Source of the DNA: JAISST01 sp050434145
Lineage (GTDB): Bacteria; Fusobacteriota; Fusobacteriia; Fusobacteriales; Fusobacteriaceae
NCBI RefSeq assembly: GCF_050434145.1
Contig: NZ_JBNPVX010000060.1
Coordinates: 1 to 9,642, forward strand
Direction of reading: 5' to 3'
Length of the DNA stretch: 9,642 bases
Shown: one piece after another, positions 1-7,818 of the stretch
Layout: each line of letters begins with the position of its first letter
Position numbering within the stretch: the stretch's first letter is position 1
The notes under the pieces: model-generated
Told to the model about the DNA's origin: nothing
The model's input: only the letters and a program-made list of their open reading frames with translations
The model's database searches: none
Made by a program: the position numbers and the translations under genes

Positions 1-483
1 AGATTTCCATTTGATGAGTATTATATAAGTGAAAAATTTGAAATTTTAAAAATTAATTTTTCACCATTAAAAAATAGAGAAAATATTTTTAATGGAATCT
101 ATCAAAAAAATATAACTCATAAAGAATTGTCACCTCAATTAATAACTAATTTGGAAAATTTGTTGAAAAAAATGCATCAAATAAAAATGGAAGATAATAA
201 TTTAAGTATAAGTGAAAGTCCGAATGAAGAAGCGCAATTAAAGTTGCTAACAACTTCTTTTAATTCTCAACAGTCCATTTTATTTCATATTGGTCATGAA
301 ATAAGTGGAAAACAAGATAATGAAATACATAATGTGAAATTTGATAGTTTATATCAAGTAGAATTTTTACATAATACAGGAACAATATCAATTATTGTAG
401 GTTCAGATTCAAAGATATACAAAAACGAAGTAACAAAGAATTTAATTATTTTTATAAATAATTTTATTAAAGAAATGGAATGA
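1..483 (+). CDS. 3' part of a small unknown protein, candidate immunity protein of a preceding module
   Basis: The frame is open from the first base of the window to TAA at 481-483, giving 160 visible residues; the start lies outside. The first internal start-like codon, TTG at 127, has no ribosome-binding site, so the open frame upstream is probably real protein. The product is charged and Lys/Asn/Ile-rich, with no signal peptide, membrane segment or motif that I recognise. It is followed directly by a haemagglutinin-like remnant, the same position held by the small genes at 3143-3775 and 5902-6789 relative to their modules. That position, not the sequence, is why I suggest an immunity role. 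It could also be an unrelated small protein. Confidence 0.6.
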   Translation, partial: RFPFDEYYISEKFEILKINFSPLKNRENIFNGIYQKNITHKELSPQLITNLENLLKKMHQIKMEDNNLSISESPNEEAQLKLLTTSFNSQQSILFHIGHEISGKQDNEIHNVKFDSLYQVEFLHNTGTISIIVGSDSKIYKNEVTKNLIIFINNFIKEME

Positions 484-750
484 AGTAATTTAGTTTTAAA
501 GCAAAGTTCATATATAGGTGTGGGAACATAGGAATACCATAATACATGCCTTAGTGTTAAAAGATGCAGGAAAAGCAAAAGTAACTCAAACAGTACAGGA
601 CAATATTTGCAATCAGCAATGGGAGTGATGAATTCATTTAGTTCTCTGATGTCAAGTATGAATTCGTTTTCATCAAGCCTATCTTTTACAATGAGTAGTA
701 GTAAGAGTAAATATAAAAGTGAAGGAATTTATTCAGTAGGAAGTAATGTT

Positions 751-849
751 ACTGGATACTTACTAAAATGAAATGCTGAAAGCATGAATTTTAGTTAGTA
801 GACCAGTATCTCACAGCGTAGCTGAGCAGAGCAAAGCCCAGCTGTGGGT
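751..849 (+). repeat. Two-hairpin element A (99 nt)
   Basis: Hairpin 1 closes with ACTGG/CCAGT and has apical ATGCT/AGCAT. Hairpin 2 closes with CACAGC/GCTGTG and holds GCT-GA-GC-AGA-GC-AA-AGC. It lies after codon GTT, and coding resumes at CTA 850, restoring SNV/LVGDN. Identical to J. Confidence 0.9.
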
Positions 850-1147
850 CTAGTAGGTGACAATGTAGTCTTAAATGGTGAAAATCTTCATGTAATAGGA
901 AGTAATCTAGACTATAATATAAAAGGCAATATTTTAATGGAAGCAGGAAAGAATACCTTTGAAGAAAATGGCAAATCAAGTGGTTACAGTATAGGATTAA
1001 CAACAAGTACATTGGACAGTAAAGGAATGGTAAATCCTTTTGCTAATCCAAATGGCTCAATGGGTTTAGGATATAACCAAAGTAAAAACTGGAGTAAACT
1101 ATACTAATAGTAGTATATCTGTAGGCGGAAATACCCATTATGCTGTT

Positions 1148-1245
1148 CGTGACTACTTAGTAAGATGAAAGACGTAGTCTGAATCTGACTTAGTAGGCCA
1201 CGACATCACGGCGAGAGCGAGCAAAGTGAGCCAATGCAAGTGATG
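1148..1245 (+). repeat. Two-hairpin element B (98 nt)
   Basis: Hairpin 1: CGTG/CACG base, CTACTTAG/CTTAGTAG, apical AGAC/GTCT framed by GA and GA. Hairpin 2: ATCAC/GTGAT base with GC-GA-GC-AAA-GT-GA-GC inside. After codon GTT; coding resumes at GGT 1246 (HYAV/GGDLTIK). This makes the ATG-like start at 1234 spurious. Identical to L. Confidence 0.9.
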
Positions 1246-1506
1246 GGTGGAGATTTAACAATCAAAGGAGCAGATATTTCTACTGGAAGCATAAGTGGAC
1301 AAGTAGTGGGAAATACTTGGATAGAAAGCTTACAGGACGAATACAAAGGTGGTTCAAATGGTTTCGGAGTAAATTTATCATTAGGATTAAGCTCGCAATC
1401 AAAACCACAGGTTAATTCAGTCTCAGGAAACTATAATCAAACAAAAATAGAGAGTAAAGTAACAACAAGTCCAACAATCTTTAAAGCAGATGGTGTTCCA
1501 TTTTTC

Positions 1507-1596
1507 TAGCCACTTAGCAAAATGAACATCAAAGATGTGAGTTTTGGTTAGTGGATAGGATGCCACGACGGCAGCGAACGAAAGTGAGCCGCAGGA
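1507..1596 (+). repeat. Two-hairpin element C (about 90 nt, right end uncertain)
   Basis: Hairpin 1: CCACTTAGCAAAA with apical ACATC/GATGT. Hairpin 2: GC-GA-AC-GAAA-GT-GA-GC. After codon TTC; the frame resumes at GGA 1597 (FF/GADAG). A right end at 1601 is also possible. Same site as M, but with a different stem sequence. Confidence 0.8.
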
Positions 1597-1645
1597 GGAG
1601 CTGATGCAGGACAAAAACTGACACAAATAGATTCATATAGTAGAT

Positions 1646-1746
1646 TAGTGACTACTTAATAAAAAGAAAGGCAAAGCCTTGAGTTTTATTTAGTAGGCCA
1701 CTATGTCACGACGTAAGTGAACGAAGTGAACAACAGGAGTGACTGA
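1646..1746 (+). repeat. Two-hairpin element D (about 99-101 nt)
   Basis: TAGTG/CACTA base, apical AAGGC/GCCTT framed by GA and GA. Hairpin 2 has GTCAC/GTGAC base and GT-GA-AC-GAA-GT-GA-AC. Coding resumes at ACC 1747. One extra coding base upstream in this copy blurs the frame here. Identical to N. Confidence 0.88.
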
Positions 1747-3159
1747 ACCTTTGCACTAAATGCAAAAGATTATGAATATGAAGACTTGAAAGATATACGA
1801 AAAGAAACAACAATAGGATTAAACTTTACAATATATCCAAATACAGTTTATAATGCAAGAGATGGTAAAGGTGATGTAATATTCAATAGTGGCCAAAGAA
1901 TAAAACAAGAGGGAGTTACCATAAGTAGTGGACTTCAATTTGGCTATGTCAATGAAAATAGAGACATCAAGGCTACAATAGGAAATGGAGTAATTACCAA
2001 CTTTGATACTCAAGGTGTAAATAGAGATATAGAGAAAGCAGTAAGCGACTGGCAAGGTACAAACATAGAAACATTCTCAGTGAACTTGCTAACAGAATAT
2101 TGGCTAACCCAAGCAGGAAGAGGATCCTTCAGAGATCAAGTTGATGAATTTAGAGAAAGTTCCCAAAAGTTCAAAGCAGAAATCATCAAAATAAAGGAAA
2201 AGATTATTAATAAAGACAAGCTATCTGTTGAAGAAGGAAAAAAATATTTATTTGATAAAAGTTTAGATGATATATCATTTAGCATGAAGTTTGATATTTC
2301 AGATGAAGAGATTGAAGAGTTTTTATCAAATTTGAAGCAGAAATACAGAGAAGAAGGCATAAATATAGAACAACAGAGCCCAGAAAATTTGGTCAGAGGT
2401 ATTATTTGGTTATCAGAGCAACTAGAAAAGGGTATTAAGGAAGGAATGAGTGAAAAAGACTTAGATAGTTTAAGAGGAGAACTCATAATTGCTCATTGTA
2501 CATTACGTGAAAAAGATAAAGGATATGAAAATTTAGCAAAAGATATTAATGCAAAAATATTTTTTCCAATATTGGAAAGTGATAAATATGATAAAATTAG
2601 CAGTCAATGGACACAACTATATAATGATAATGAAAAAGGAAAAAATAATCAAGTACTAAATGAATTATACAATGAATATATCACTATGTTTAAAGAACAG
2701 GCTCAATCAGCATATGGATTAAATTATTCTAATACTGAATTTCTTATTGTACATGCTGGAGAAACTAACGTTAAACTGTTTGGTAAAAGAGATTATTCAA
2801 TTGATTCATCAATTACAGGGGCTAATATATATAATAATGATACTGGAGGTGCTTCATTTATTATTAATTTAAATCAAAAAGAATACAGTAATTTTTATAA
2901 TATACATACAACTAATAAACATGAAAGTGGATGGCATTATATTATACGTCAAATATTTAGTGAAGAAGCAAATTCAATGACAAATTTGATGGAAAAGTTT
3001 AAATTGGAAAATTTTAAAGCTGTTTATCTACAACCTAGTGTTGGAATAATAATGGAAGGAGAAAGAAAAAAAATGGATAAAAACATGAACATGAATATAA
3101 TGCTATATCTTAATGAGTCTGAAGAGGCAGGTGCTAGATATTTTGAGAAACTTAAGTAA
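1747..3159 (+). CDS. Uninterrupted C-terminal part of module 1 with polymorphic toxin-like domain
   Basis: This is the longest open part of module 1, 470 codons from ACC at 1747 to TAA at 3157-3159. The TTG at 1786 is not a convincing start, because the homologous frame extends upstream to element D. Residues 1 to about 135 (TFALNAKDYEYEDLKDIRK onward, ending TQAGRGSFRDQVD) match module 3 closely, and after RDQVD the two diverge completely. That is the pattern of CdiA-like polymorphic tails. The unique tail is Lys/Glu-rich and helical at first. A later stretch has NKHESGWHY near 2917-2943 followed by Glu-Glu. This resembles a zincin HExxH helix with one residue too many, so metallopeptidase activity is doubtful. 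It overlaps the next gene by 17 bases if that gene starts at 3143. Confidence 0.7.
   Translation, partial: TFALNAKDYEYEDLKDIRKETTIGLNFTIYPNTVYNARDGKGDVIFNSGQRIKQEGVTISSGLQFGYVNENRDIKATIGNGVITNFDTQGVNRDIEKAVSDWQGTNIETFSVNLLTEYWLTQAGRGSFRDQVDEFRESSQKFKAEIIKIKEKIINKDKLSVEEGKKYLFDKSLDDISFSMKFDISDEEIEEFLSNLKQKYREEGINIEQQSPENLVRGIIWLSEQLEKGIKEGMSEKDLDSLRGELIIAHCTLREKDKGYENLAKDINAKIFFPILESDKYDKISSQWTQLYNDNEKGKNNQVLNELYNEYITMFKEQAQSAYGLNYSNTEFLIVHAGETNVKLFGKRDYSIDSSITGANIYNNDTGGASFIINLNQKEYSNFYNIHTTNKHESGWHYIIRQIFSEEANSMTNLMEKFKLENFKAVYLQPSVGIIMEGERKKMDKNMNMNIMLYLNESEEAGARYFEKLK
3124..3131 (+). promoter_or_regulatory. Weak purine-rich ribosome-binding site for the gene starting at TTG 3143
   Basis: GAGGCAGG lies 11 bases before TTG 3143 and inside the end of the upstream coding frame. 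No comparable site precedes ATG 3113. It supports the TTG start but is not a strong match. Confidence 0.35.
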
Positions 3160-3775
3160 AATTATTATTTTTATTTTGTTTTCAGGAATTTCCTACTCCA
3201 TGCCATATTCTCAATACTATATTTTTTCTTTTAAAAAATATATACCAAATCCTTTTGAAAAAGAAAAAATAAAAGCTTCAGATATTTTTAAAGTGGGAGA
3301 AATAAATTTGGATAATCAAAAAAATATAACTGATATTGTTATTAATTATGGATATGTTTCTTATGTAAGAGAGTTACTTTTAGGTAAAGAACTTCATATA
3401 GTGAAACATTACTATTTCTCTAGAGAAAAAATTCAAGAGTTCTTAGAGACACCAATAGAAGAGATGATAGAAATTACATCAATAAGTTCAAGATCATATT
3501 TTGGATTGCCATCAGAGATTCGCGATATGGAGAGGTTTTCATCAATAGAGAAAGAATATTTTTCAAAAGAAAATATAAAAAATCTGATGCAAAGGAAATA
3601 TGGAATTGATAAAAATAGATACAGTAATTACAATGAAGATACTGATGTTATAGATAATCTTATAAATTTTTTAGAAGAAGGAATTTTAATAAATCAAAAA
3701 AGATTAATCATCTTTGAAAAAAGCAGATATGAAAAAATGTTAAAAGAAGATAATGAAAATAATGAAGATATTTAA
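3143..3775 (+). CDS. Small protein with N-terminal signal/membrane segment, candidate immunity partner of module 1
   Basis: About 210 residues, ending with TAA at 3773-3775. I prefer the TTG at 3143: it is preceded by a purine-rich GAAGAGGCAGG (3121-3131) and gives an N-terminus MRNLSKIIIFILFSGISYS that looks like a signal peptide or membrane anchor. The alternative ATG at 3113 adds ten residues and lacks a ribosome-binding site. The remainder is soluble, rich in Lys/Glu/Tyr, with no family I recognise. It overlaps the end of the module 1 tail, so the two would be co-translated. Cognate immunity genes follow polymorphic toxin tails in this way, and a membrane or envelope immunity protein would fit. 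The function is inferred from position only. Confidence 0.65.
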   Translation: MRNLSKIIIFILFSGISYSMPYSQYYIFSFKKYIPNPFEKEKIKASDIFKVGEINLDNQKNITDIVINYGYVSYVRELLLGKELHIVKHYYFSREKIQEFLETPIEEMIEITSISSRSYFGLPSEIRDMERFSSIEKEYFSKENIKNLMQRKYGIDKNRYSNYNEDTDVIDNLINFLEEGILINQKRLIIFEKSRYEKMLKEDNENNEDI

Positions 3776-3837
3776 TAAAAATAATATGATTTAGATTAAA
3801 AAGTTGAAATATTCAAGTATCATCAGAAGGAGATGTT

Positions 3838-3937
3838 TGTGGCTTCTTAATAAGACGAAATGCGAAAGCATTGAGTATTATTTAGAAGACCACGATGTCA
3901 CAGCATAGGCAAGCGAAGCGAGCCCACAGCTGAGACT
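3838..3937 (+). repeat. Two-hairpin element E (100 nt)
   Basis: TGTGGCTTCTTAATA with TATTTAGAAGACCACG, apical AATGC/GCATT. Hairpin 2: CAGC/GCTG with GGC-AA-GC-GAA-GC-GA-GCC. After codon GTT in SSEGDV; resumes at AAT 3938. A one-base deletion a few bases later shifts the frame. Confidence 0.88.
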
Positions 3938-4053
3938 AATTTATAGGACAAACTATAGATGCAGGCAAGAATATAGAAATCAAGGCAGACAACTTCTTTG
4001 CTGGTGCAAGTATGGATACCTATCATAATAAATCAAAGAGCAGCTCAACAGGT

Positions 4054-4152
4054 TTCTAGCCACTTAGTAAAACGAAATATCAAAGATATGAGTTTTGCTT
4101 ATGTGGATAGGATGTCACAACGTCAGCGAATGAAATGAGCCACAGGAGTGGC
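4054..4152 (+). repeat. Two-hairpin element F (99 nt)
   Basis: CCAC/GTGG stem, AAAAC/GTTTT, apical ATATC/GATAT between GA and GA. Hairpin 2: GTCAC/GTGGC base with GC-GA-AT-GAA-AT-GA-GC. After codon GGT; resumes at TCT 4153 (STG/SSLGYD). Confidence 0.9.
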
Positions 4153-4257
4153 TCTAGTTTAGGTTATGACTTCTTAGGGAAATCAGTAACAGGTAGCTTT
4201 AATATGAGCAATAGCAAATCTAATACAGATATGGTACAATATAACAACACAACAATT

Positions 4258-4358
4258 AGTGGCTACTTGGCAAAATGAAGTGCACAGCACTGAAGTTTTG
4301 CTTAGTAGACCACTATATCAAAGCGTAGCAGAGCAGAATGCGATGCCCAGCTGAGGCT
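4258..4358 (+). repeat. Two-hairpin element G (101 nt)
   Basis: AGTGG/CCACT base, apical AGTGC/GCACT between GA and GA. Hairpin 2 holds GCA-GA-GCA-GAA-TGC-GA-TGC. After codon ATT; resumes at AAC 4359 (NNTTI/NAGGD). Confidence 0.9.
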
Positions 4359-4448
4359 AACGCAGGTGGAGACTTTGTACTGACAACAGTAGGTAATGCA
4401 ACATTTAGTGGAGCTAATGTAGAAGGAGAACACCTAGTCTTAGATATT

Positions 4449-4553
4449 GCTAGCTATTTAGTGAAATGAGGAGCAAAACTCCGAAATTTTACTTAATAGA
4501 TAGTATGCCGTGATGGCAGCGAACCACAAAGTGGTGAGCCACAAGCAGCGGCA
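4449..4553 (+). repeat. Two-hairpin element H (105 nt)
   Basis: CTATT/AATAG stem, apical GGAG/CTCC between GA and GA. Hairpin 2 has an extended apical stem, GC-GA-ACCAC-AAA-GTGGT-GA-GCC, which explains the greater length. After codon ATT; resumes at GGT 4554 (HLVLDI/GGNLTV). Confidence 0.9.
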
Positions 4554-4619
4554 GGTGGCAATCTAACAGTAGAATCACTGCAAGACATAATGGATTCAAG
4601 TAGCAAAAGTAGTGGCTTT

Positions 4620-4718
4620 TAGTGGCTTCTTGATAAAACGAAATGCAAAGCATTGAGTATTATCTAGAAGACCACTATCTCGCAGCGAAGCAGAGCAAAG
4701 CGAAGCCCAGCTGAGGGT
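4620..4718 (+). repeat. Two-hairpin element I (99 nt)
   Basis: TAGTGG/CCACTA base, CTTCTTGATA/TATCTAGAAG, apical AATGC/GCATT between GA and GA. Hairpin 2: GA-GC-AAA-GC-GA with CAGC-type base. After codon TTT, and the element opens with TAG. Resumes at CTG 4719, in frame with the module 2 tail. Confidence 0.9.
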
Positions 4719-5888
4719 CTGAATCAAAGTACACGTCAACAATTTGTGATAGACTTCTTAAAAACAACAACATTGGTACCGCAAATAGGAAAAGGAATTT
4801 ATCAAGGATTGAAAGATGATAAGAAAGGAATATTAGGTCAGCTAAATTTGAATATGGGAATAAATGGTGGAAAAATAGTTGCTTTTGCAAAAAACACAAA
4901 AGGTAAAATAAAAGACATTTTAAAAGATGCAGAACTTATTGATGGAGAACTTTATTTAAATTTAAACAACACTTATGAAATCAACGAATTATTAAAAGAA
5001 GTTTTAGCAGAACAAGGAAAAAGTTTTTATGATATTAATTATGTTATTGGTGAAAATCCAAATAATTTAATGGCTGTTGATGATTCAAATGGAGTTATTA
5101 ATATTAACTTAATAGGATTAGGTTTTGGGAATGCTAATAATTTCCTAACTGGAATTCTTCATGAAGGTGGACATGGAACCTATGCGGATGAAAAATTTGA
5201 TGAACTTGCAGTAAGAGCAGCAATAGGAAGTTATGTTTCAGGCAAAAATAAGAATATTGTTTTATCAGAAGATTTAGGAGCAAAAGTATTGAATGATACA
5301 GTGCAATATTATGCTTCCAGAGCTGATGGTAAGTTAAGGGACATTGTGATAGGAATAGGATGGAATGTATCTGGAGCTTTTATAGGTAGAGTGAACTTTG
5401 GATCTACTAGATATTATATAATTGATCCTAAAACAGGCAAAGGCTACATATTTAGTTCTATTGATTTAGGTATAGGTTTAGGGGCTATTTCTGCTGGAGG
5501 TGGAGGAGTTGTGTCTATATTTCCCAATGTTACTAATCCTAACCAACTAACAATGGATTCAAGAGGAATTGGATTATCATATGGTAATGTAGGGCTTGAA
5601 GCTGTTAGAGATGGGGACCAAACAATTTTGGGAACTGGTTTTTCAGGAGTGAAGATATCTGGTGGACCATCAATTGGATATTTAAGCACACCAGACCCAC
5701 ATTTTTCTTTTGAAAACACAATAGAGAGAAAAATTATATCTTGGGAACCAAATGAAACTCTTATTGATATTTCCAGAAAATTAGAAGAACTTACTATTTC
5801 AAAAGAAAATACAAAAAAAAATAAAGATAAAATATTAAATTTGATAGAACAATTTGATAGAGAATTAAAAAAATCAAATATAAAATAA
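4719..5888 (+). CDS. Module 2 C-terminal tail: pretoxin region and HEGGH zincin-like domain with glycine-rich end
   Basis: This uninterrupted 389-codon frame follows element I. The GTG at 4746 is an unlikely true start: it has no ribosome-binding site, and the frame continues upstream to CTG 4719. The N-terminal part (VIDFLKTTTLVPQIGKGI) looks like a pretoxin linker. Next comes FLTGILHEGGHGTYADEKFD near 5143-5202, where HEGGH fits the zinc-binding HExxH motif and the following Asp/Glu residues could supply a third ligand. A Gly/Ser/Ile-rich beta-like stretch (GIGLGAISAGGGG) follows, then a Lys-rich helical end. The likely role is a metallopeptidase-type effector tail of a contact-dependent or secreted exoprotein. 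The motif is seen; the activity and target are inferred. The partner gene starts 13 bases downstream. Confidence 0.65.
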   Translation: MNQSTRQQFVIDFLKTTTLVPQIGKGIYQGLKDDKKGILGQLNLNMGINGGKIVAFAKNTKGKIKDILKDAELIDGELYLNLNNTYEINELLKEVLAEQGKSFYDINYVIGENPNNLMAVDDSNGVININLIGLGFGNANNFLTGILHEGGHGTYADEKFDELAVRAAIGSYVSGKNKNIVLSEDLGAKVLNDTVQYYASRADGKLRDIVIGIGWNVSGAFIGRVNFGSTRYYIIDPKTGKGYIFSSIDLGIGLGAISAGGGGVVSIFPNVTNPNQLTMDSRGIGLSYGNVGLEAVRDGDQTILGTGFSGVKISGGPSIGYLSTPDPHFSFENTIERKIISWEPNETLIDISRKLEELTISKENTKKNKDKILNLIEQFDRELKKSNIK

Positions 5889-5893
5889 AGGAG
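5887..5893 (+). promoter_or_regulatory. Shine-Dalgarno site deciding the start of the next gene
   Basis: AAAGGAG overlaps the TAA of the preceding tail and lies 8 bases before GTG 5902. It is only 2 bases before the alternative TTG 5896, so GTG 5902 is the better start. Confidence 0.7.
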
Positions 5894-5901
5894 TATTGAT
5901 A

Positions 5902-6789
5902 GTGACTTCATTTAATTATAAAAAAGGGAAGTTAGAGATAAAAATTTCTCACAATGAAGAAAGAAATAGAGCATATAAGCTTAGTATTATAAAATTTATT
6001 ATTTACATGTCAATTTCTATGATTTTTGTACAAAAATCTTACTTATGTATTTTATTCATTTGGATAGCTATATTTTCTCTAGGAATATTTATGAGAAATA
6101 ATAGTATATTTTTAGATGAAGAATTACTGATAACTGATAAAAAAATTTTTTTACTTAGATATAAAAGCAATAAATTAAGAGAAAAATATGAAATTAACTT
6201 AAAAGAAGTACAGAGAGTATTTTATAAAGATGGAATATTTACACATTTTATAATGCGGAGTAAATGGAATTTAGAAAAGAGTCTTCCTCAAAATTTCTAT
6301 AGATTTATGAAAATAATTACTTCAAAAAAAAAATATAGTTTTGGATATAGATTAAGCAAAGAAGATTTTAAGAAAATCAACAAAGCAATCATTAAATTTA
6401 TAGAAAATGCTGATATCATTCAAAATGAAAATATGATAAGAGAAAAAAAACATAAGAGTGCTAAAGATACATTTTATAATAGTAATATAGACAAAAGATA
6501 TGAATTTTTCTTGAAAAAATTGATAGAAGAAGAAATGTTGTACTATATTAAATCTGTACCATTGAAATTATGGAGTGGAAAAGAATTAGTAGAAAGTTTA
6601 GAATTTTTTAAAGATATAAATATTGAAAAGGTTGAATTTTATAGATTTTATGCAGATAATTTAACAAAAAAAGAGCTGAAACAAACTGAAGTTTCAATAA
6701 TGTATAATGGTGAAACAGAAAAAATAATTACACTAGAGCAATTAAAAAATGATATTAATGATGTGAGGGATAGGAAAAAATTCTTGTAA
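5902..6789 (+). CDS. Membrane protein of about 295 residues, candidate immunity partner of module 2
   Basis: The start is GTG 5902, chosen for its spacing from AAAGGAG (5887-5893); the stop is TAA 6787-6789. After a short charged N-terminus (TSFNYKKGKLEIKISHNEE) there are two adjacent hydrophobic segments at roughly residues 30-70 (IIYMSISMIFV and LCILFIWIAIFSLGIF) separated by a few polar residues: a membrane hairpin. The remaining two thirds is soluble, Lys/Glu/Ile-rich and probably cytoplasmic. Its first part resembles the general layout of PH-like membrane proteins (two membrane segments, then a beta-rich domain), but I cannot assign a family. It follows the module 2 tail with a 13-base gap and its own ribosome-binding site, as an immunity gene would. 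It could instead be an unrelated membrane protein. Confidence 0.65.
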   Translation: MTSFNYKKGKLEIKISHNEERNRAYKLSIIKFIIYMSISMIFVQKSYLCILFIWIAIFSLGIFMRNNSIFLDEELLITDKKIFLLRYKSNKLREKYEINLKEVQRVFYKDGIFTHFIMRSKWNLEKSLPQNFYRFMKIITSKKKYSFGYRLSKEDFKKINKAIIKFIENADIIQNENMIREKKHKSAKDTFYNSNIDKRYEFFLKKLIEEEMLYYIKSVPLKLWSGKELVESLEFFKDINIEKVEFYRFYADNLTKKELKQTEVSIMYNGETEKIITLEQLKNDINDVRDRKKFL

Positions 6790-7009
6790 CAATATATTAA
6801 TACCAAAAATAAAAAATTTATATGCAGGGAAGGCCGTAATTAATCCCAATGGCACAGTATAATATTTGCAATCAGCAACAGGAGCGATGAATTCATTTAG
6901 TTCTCTAATGTCAAGTATGAATCCATTTTCATCAAGCTTGTCTTTCACAATGAGCAGTAACAAAAGTAAATATATAAGTGAAAATAATTATTTGGTAGGA
7001 AGTAATGTT

Positions 7010-7108
7010 ACTGGATACTTACTAAAATGAAATGCTGAAAGCATGAATTTTAGTTAGTAGACCAGTATCTCACAGCGTAGCTGAGCAGAGCAAAGCCCAG
7101 CTGTGGGT
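7010..7108 (+). repeat. Two-hairpin element J (99 nt)
   Basis: Identical to element A over all 99 bases and at the same place in the duplicated block, after codon GTT; resumes at CTA 7109. Confidence 0.9.
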
Positions 7109-7299
7109 CTAGTAGGTGGTAATGTAGTCTTAAATGGTGAAAATCTACATGTAAGAGGGAGTAATCTAGACTATAATATAAAAGGCAATATTTTATAGAA
7201 GTAGGAAAAAGTACCTTTGAAGAAAATGGCAAATCCTTTTGCTAATCCAAATGGCTCAATGGATATAGGCTATACCAAAGTAAAAACTGGGGAGATGCT

Positions 7300-7402
7300 A
7301 TCCACTTAGTAAGTCGAAATGCATAGCATTGAGTACTTACTTAGGTGGATAGTATGTCGCACTGAAAGCGAATCACAAAGTGATGAGCCGTAAGAAGCAA
7401 CT
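7300..7402 (+). repeat. Two-hairpin element K (103 nt)
   Basis: ATCCAC/GTGGAT base, apical AATGC/GCATT between GA and GA. Hairpin 2: GC-GA-ATCAC-AAA-GTGAT-GA-GCC. After codon GCT; resumes at GGA 7403 (NWGDA/GVNYTNSS). Absent from module 1, where a short-repeat deletion took it. Confidence 0.88.
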
Positions 7403-7459
7403 GGAGTAAACTATACTAATAGTAGTATATCTGTAGGTGGAAATACCCATTATGCTGTT

Positions 7460-7557
7460 CGTGACTACTTAGTAAGATGAAAGACGTAGTCTGAATCTGA
7501 CTTAGTAGGCCACGACATCACGGCGAGAGCGAGCAAAGTGAGCCAATGCAAGTGATG
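7460..7557 (+). repeat. Two-hairpin element L (98 nt)
   Basis: Identical to element B, at the same site, after codon GTT; resumes at GGC 7558 (HYAV/GGDLTIK). Confidence 0.9.
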
Positions 7558-7818
7558 GGCGGAGACTTAACAATTAAAGGATCAGATATTTCTACTGGAA
7601 GCATAAGTGGACAAGTAGCGGGAAATACTTGGATAGAAAGCTTACAGGACGAATACAAAGGCGGTTCAAGTGGTTTTGGCTTTAATGTATCATTAGGATT
7701 AAGCTCGCAATCAAAACCACAGGTTAATTCAGTCTCAGGAAACTATAATCAAACAAAAGTAGAAAGTAAAGTAACAACAAGTCCAACAATCTTTAAAGCA
7801 GATGGTGGTCAATTTTTC

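Larger units (their letters stand above)
601..2160 (+). repeat. Large duplicated block, copy in module 1
   Basis: Collinear with 6859-8870. The coding stretches differ by roughly 6% or more by eye, while elements A, B and D are identical to J, L and N. This copy lacks K, O, P, Q and R and has 60 codons' worth of sequence partly deleted in the other copy. The block ends at RDQVD, where the tails diverge. Confidence 0.9.
541..3159 (+). pseudogene. Module 1: haemagglutinin/CdiA-like C-terminal fragment with toxin-like tail, interrupted by four hairpin elements
   Basis: Read through elements A-D, the pieces form one haemagglutinin-like stretch: 571-750 (Ser-rich, MNSFSSLMSSM), 850 onward (LVGDNVVLNGENLHV), 1091-1147 (VNYTNSSISVGGNTHYAV), 1246-1506 (GGDLTIKGADISTGSISG), 1597-1645 (GADAGQKLTQI) and 1747-3159. 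Repeated Gly/Asn/Thr/Ser beta-strand units such as GGDLTIKGADIS are typical of secreted filamentous haemagglutinins. No start codon or secretion domain is visible, so this is a cassette or a broken gene. Two lesions remain even after the elements are removed: a frame-breaking deletion at 1090-1093, where module 3 still has element K, and one extra base between C and D relative to module 3. The stop at 1105-1107 results from the first. Haemagglutinin assignment is fairly sure; the functional state is not. Confidence 0.7.
3805..5888 (+). pseudogene. Module 2: haemagglutinin-like fragment plus HExxH-type tail, interrupted by five hairpin elements
   Basis: Joining 3946-4053, 4153-4257, 4359-4448, 4554-4619 and 4719-5888 (skipping elements F, G, H and I) gives one open frame of about 512 codons ending TAA 5886-5888. 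The joins read naturally, for example KSSSTG/SSLGYDFLGKSV, YNNTTI/NAGGDFVLTT, HLVLDI/GGNLTVESLQD and SSSKSSGF/LNQSTRQQFV. Upstream, SSEGDV at about 3820-3837 joins across E to NL, but one base is missing near 3941-3946 (TTATAGG where TTAATAGG would give NLIGQTID). No start is visible: it begins within 60 bases of the previous gene. The haemagglutinin part covers different repeat units from modules 1 and 3. If the elements are never removed, only the tail from 4719 is readable. Confidence 0.7.

Noticed and set aside
844..1107. An independent small gene of 87 codons starting at GTG 844, and similar ones starting at 1234 and 7546
   Set aside because: The proposed starts lie inside elements A, B and L, and the frames are internal pieces of the haemagglutinin-like modules cut by elements.
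1597..1610. Hammerhead-like CTGATG near elements C and M
   Set aside because: It is the coding sequence for GADAG just outside the element, and no matching GAAA arm or stems are placed around it.
4746..4748. GTG at 4746 as the start of the module 2 tail gene
   Set aside because: There is no ribosome-binding site, and the same frame continues upstream to CTG 4719 and, past element I, into haemagglutinin sequence.
5444..5911. Long minus-strand open frame opposite the module 2 tail, and other minus-strand frames
   Set aside because: They mirror real coding frames on the plus strand, lack ribosome-binding sites and have no recognisable product.
6790..6858. Promoter or terminator between the gene ending at 6789 and module 3
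   Set aside because: The stretch is AT-rich, but I see no hairpin with a T run and no convincing promoter pair.
7286..7404. ACTGG repeats around K as a target-site duplication
   Set aside because: The left repeat is 8 bases outside the hairpin base, the other filled sites have no such duplication, and the frame shows module 1 lost 11 coding bases. A short-repeat deletion explains it better.
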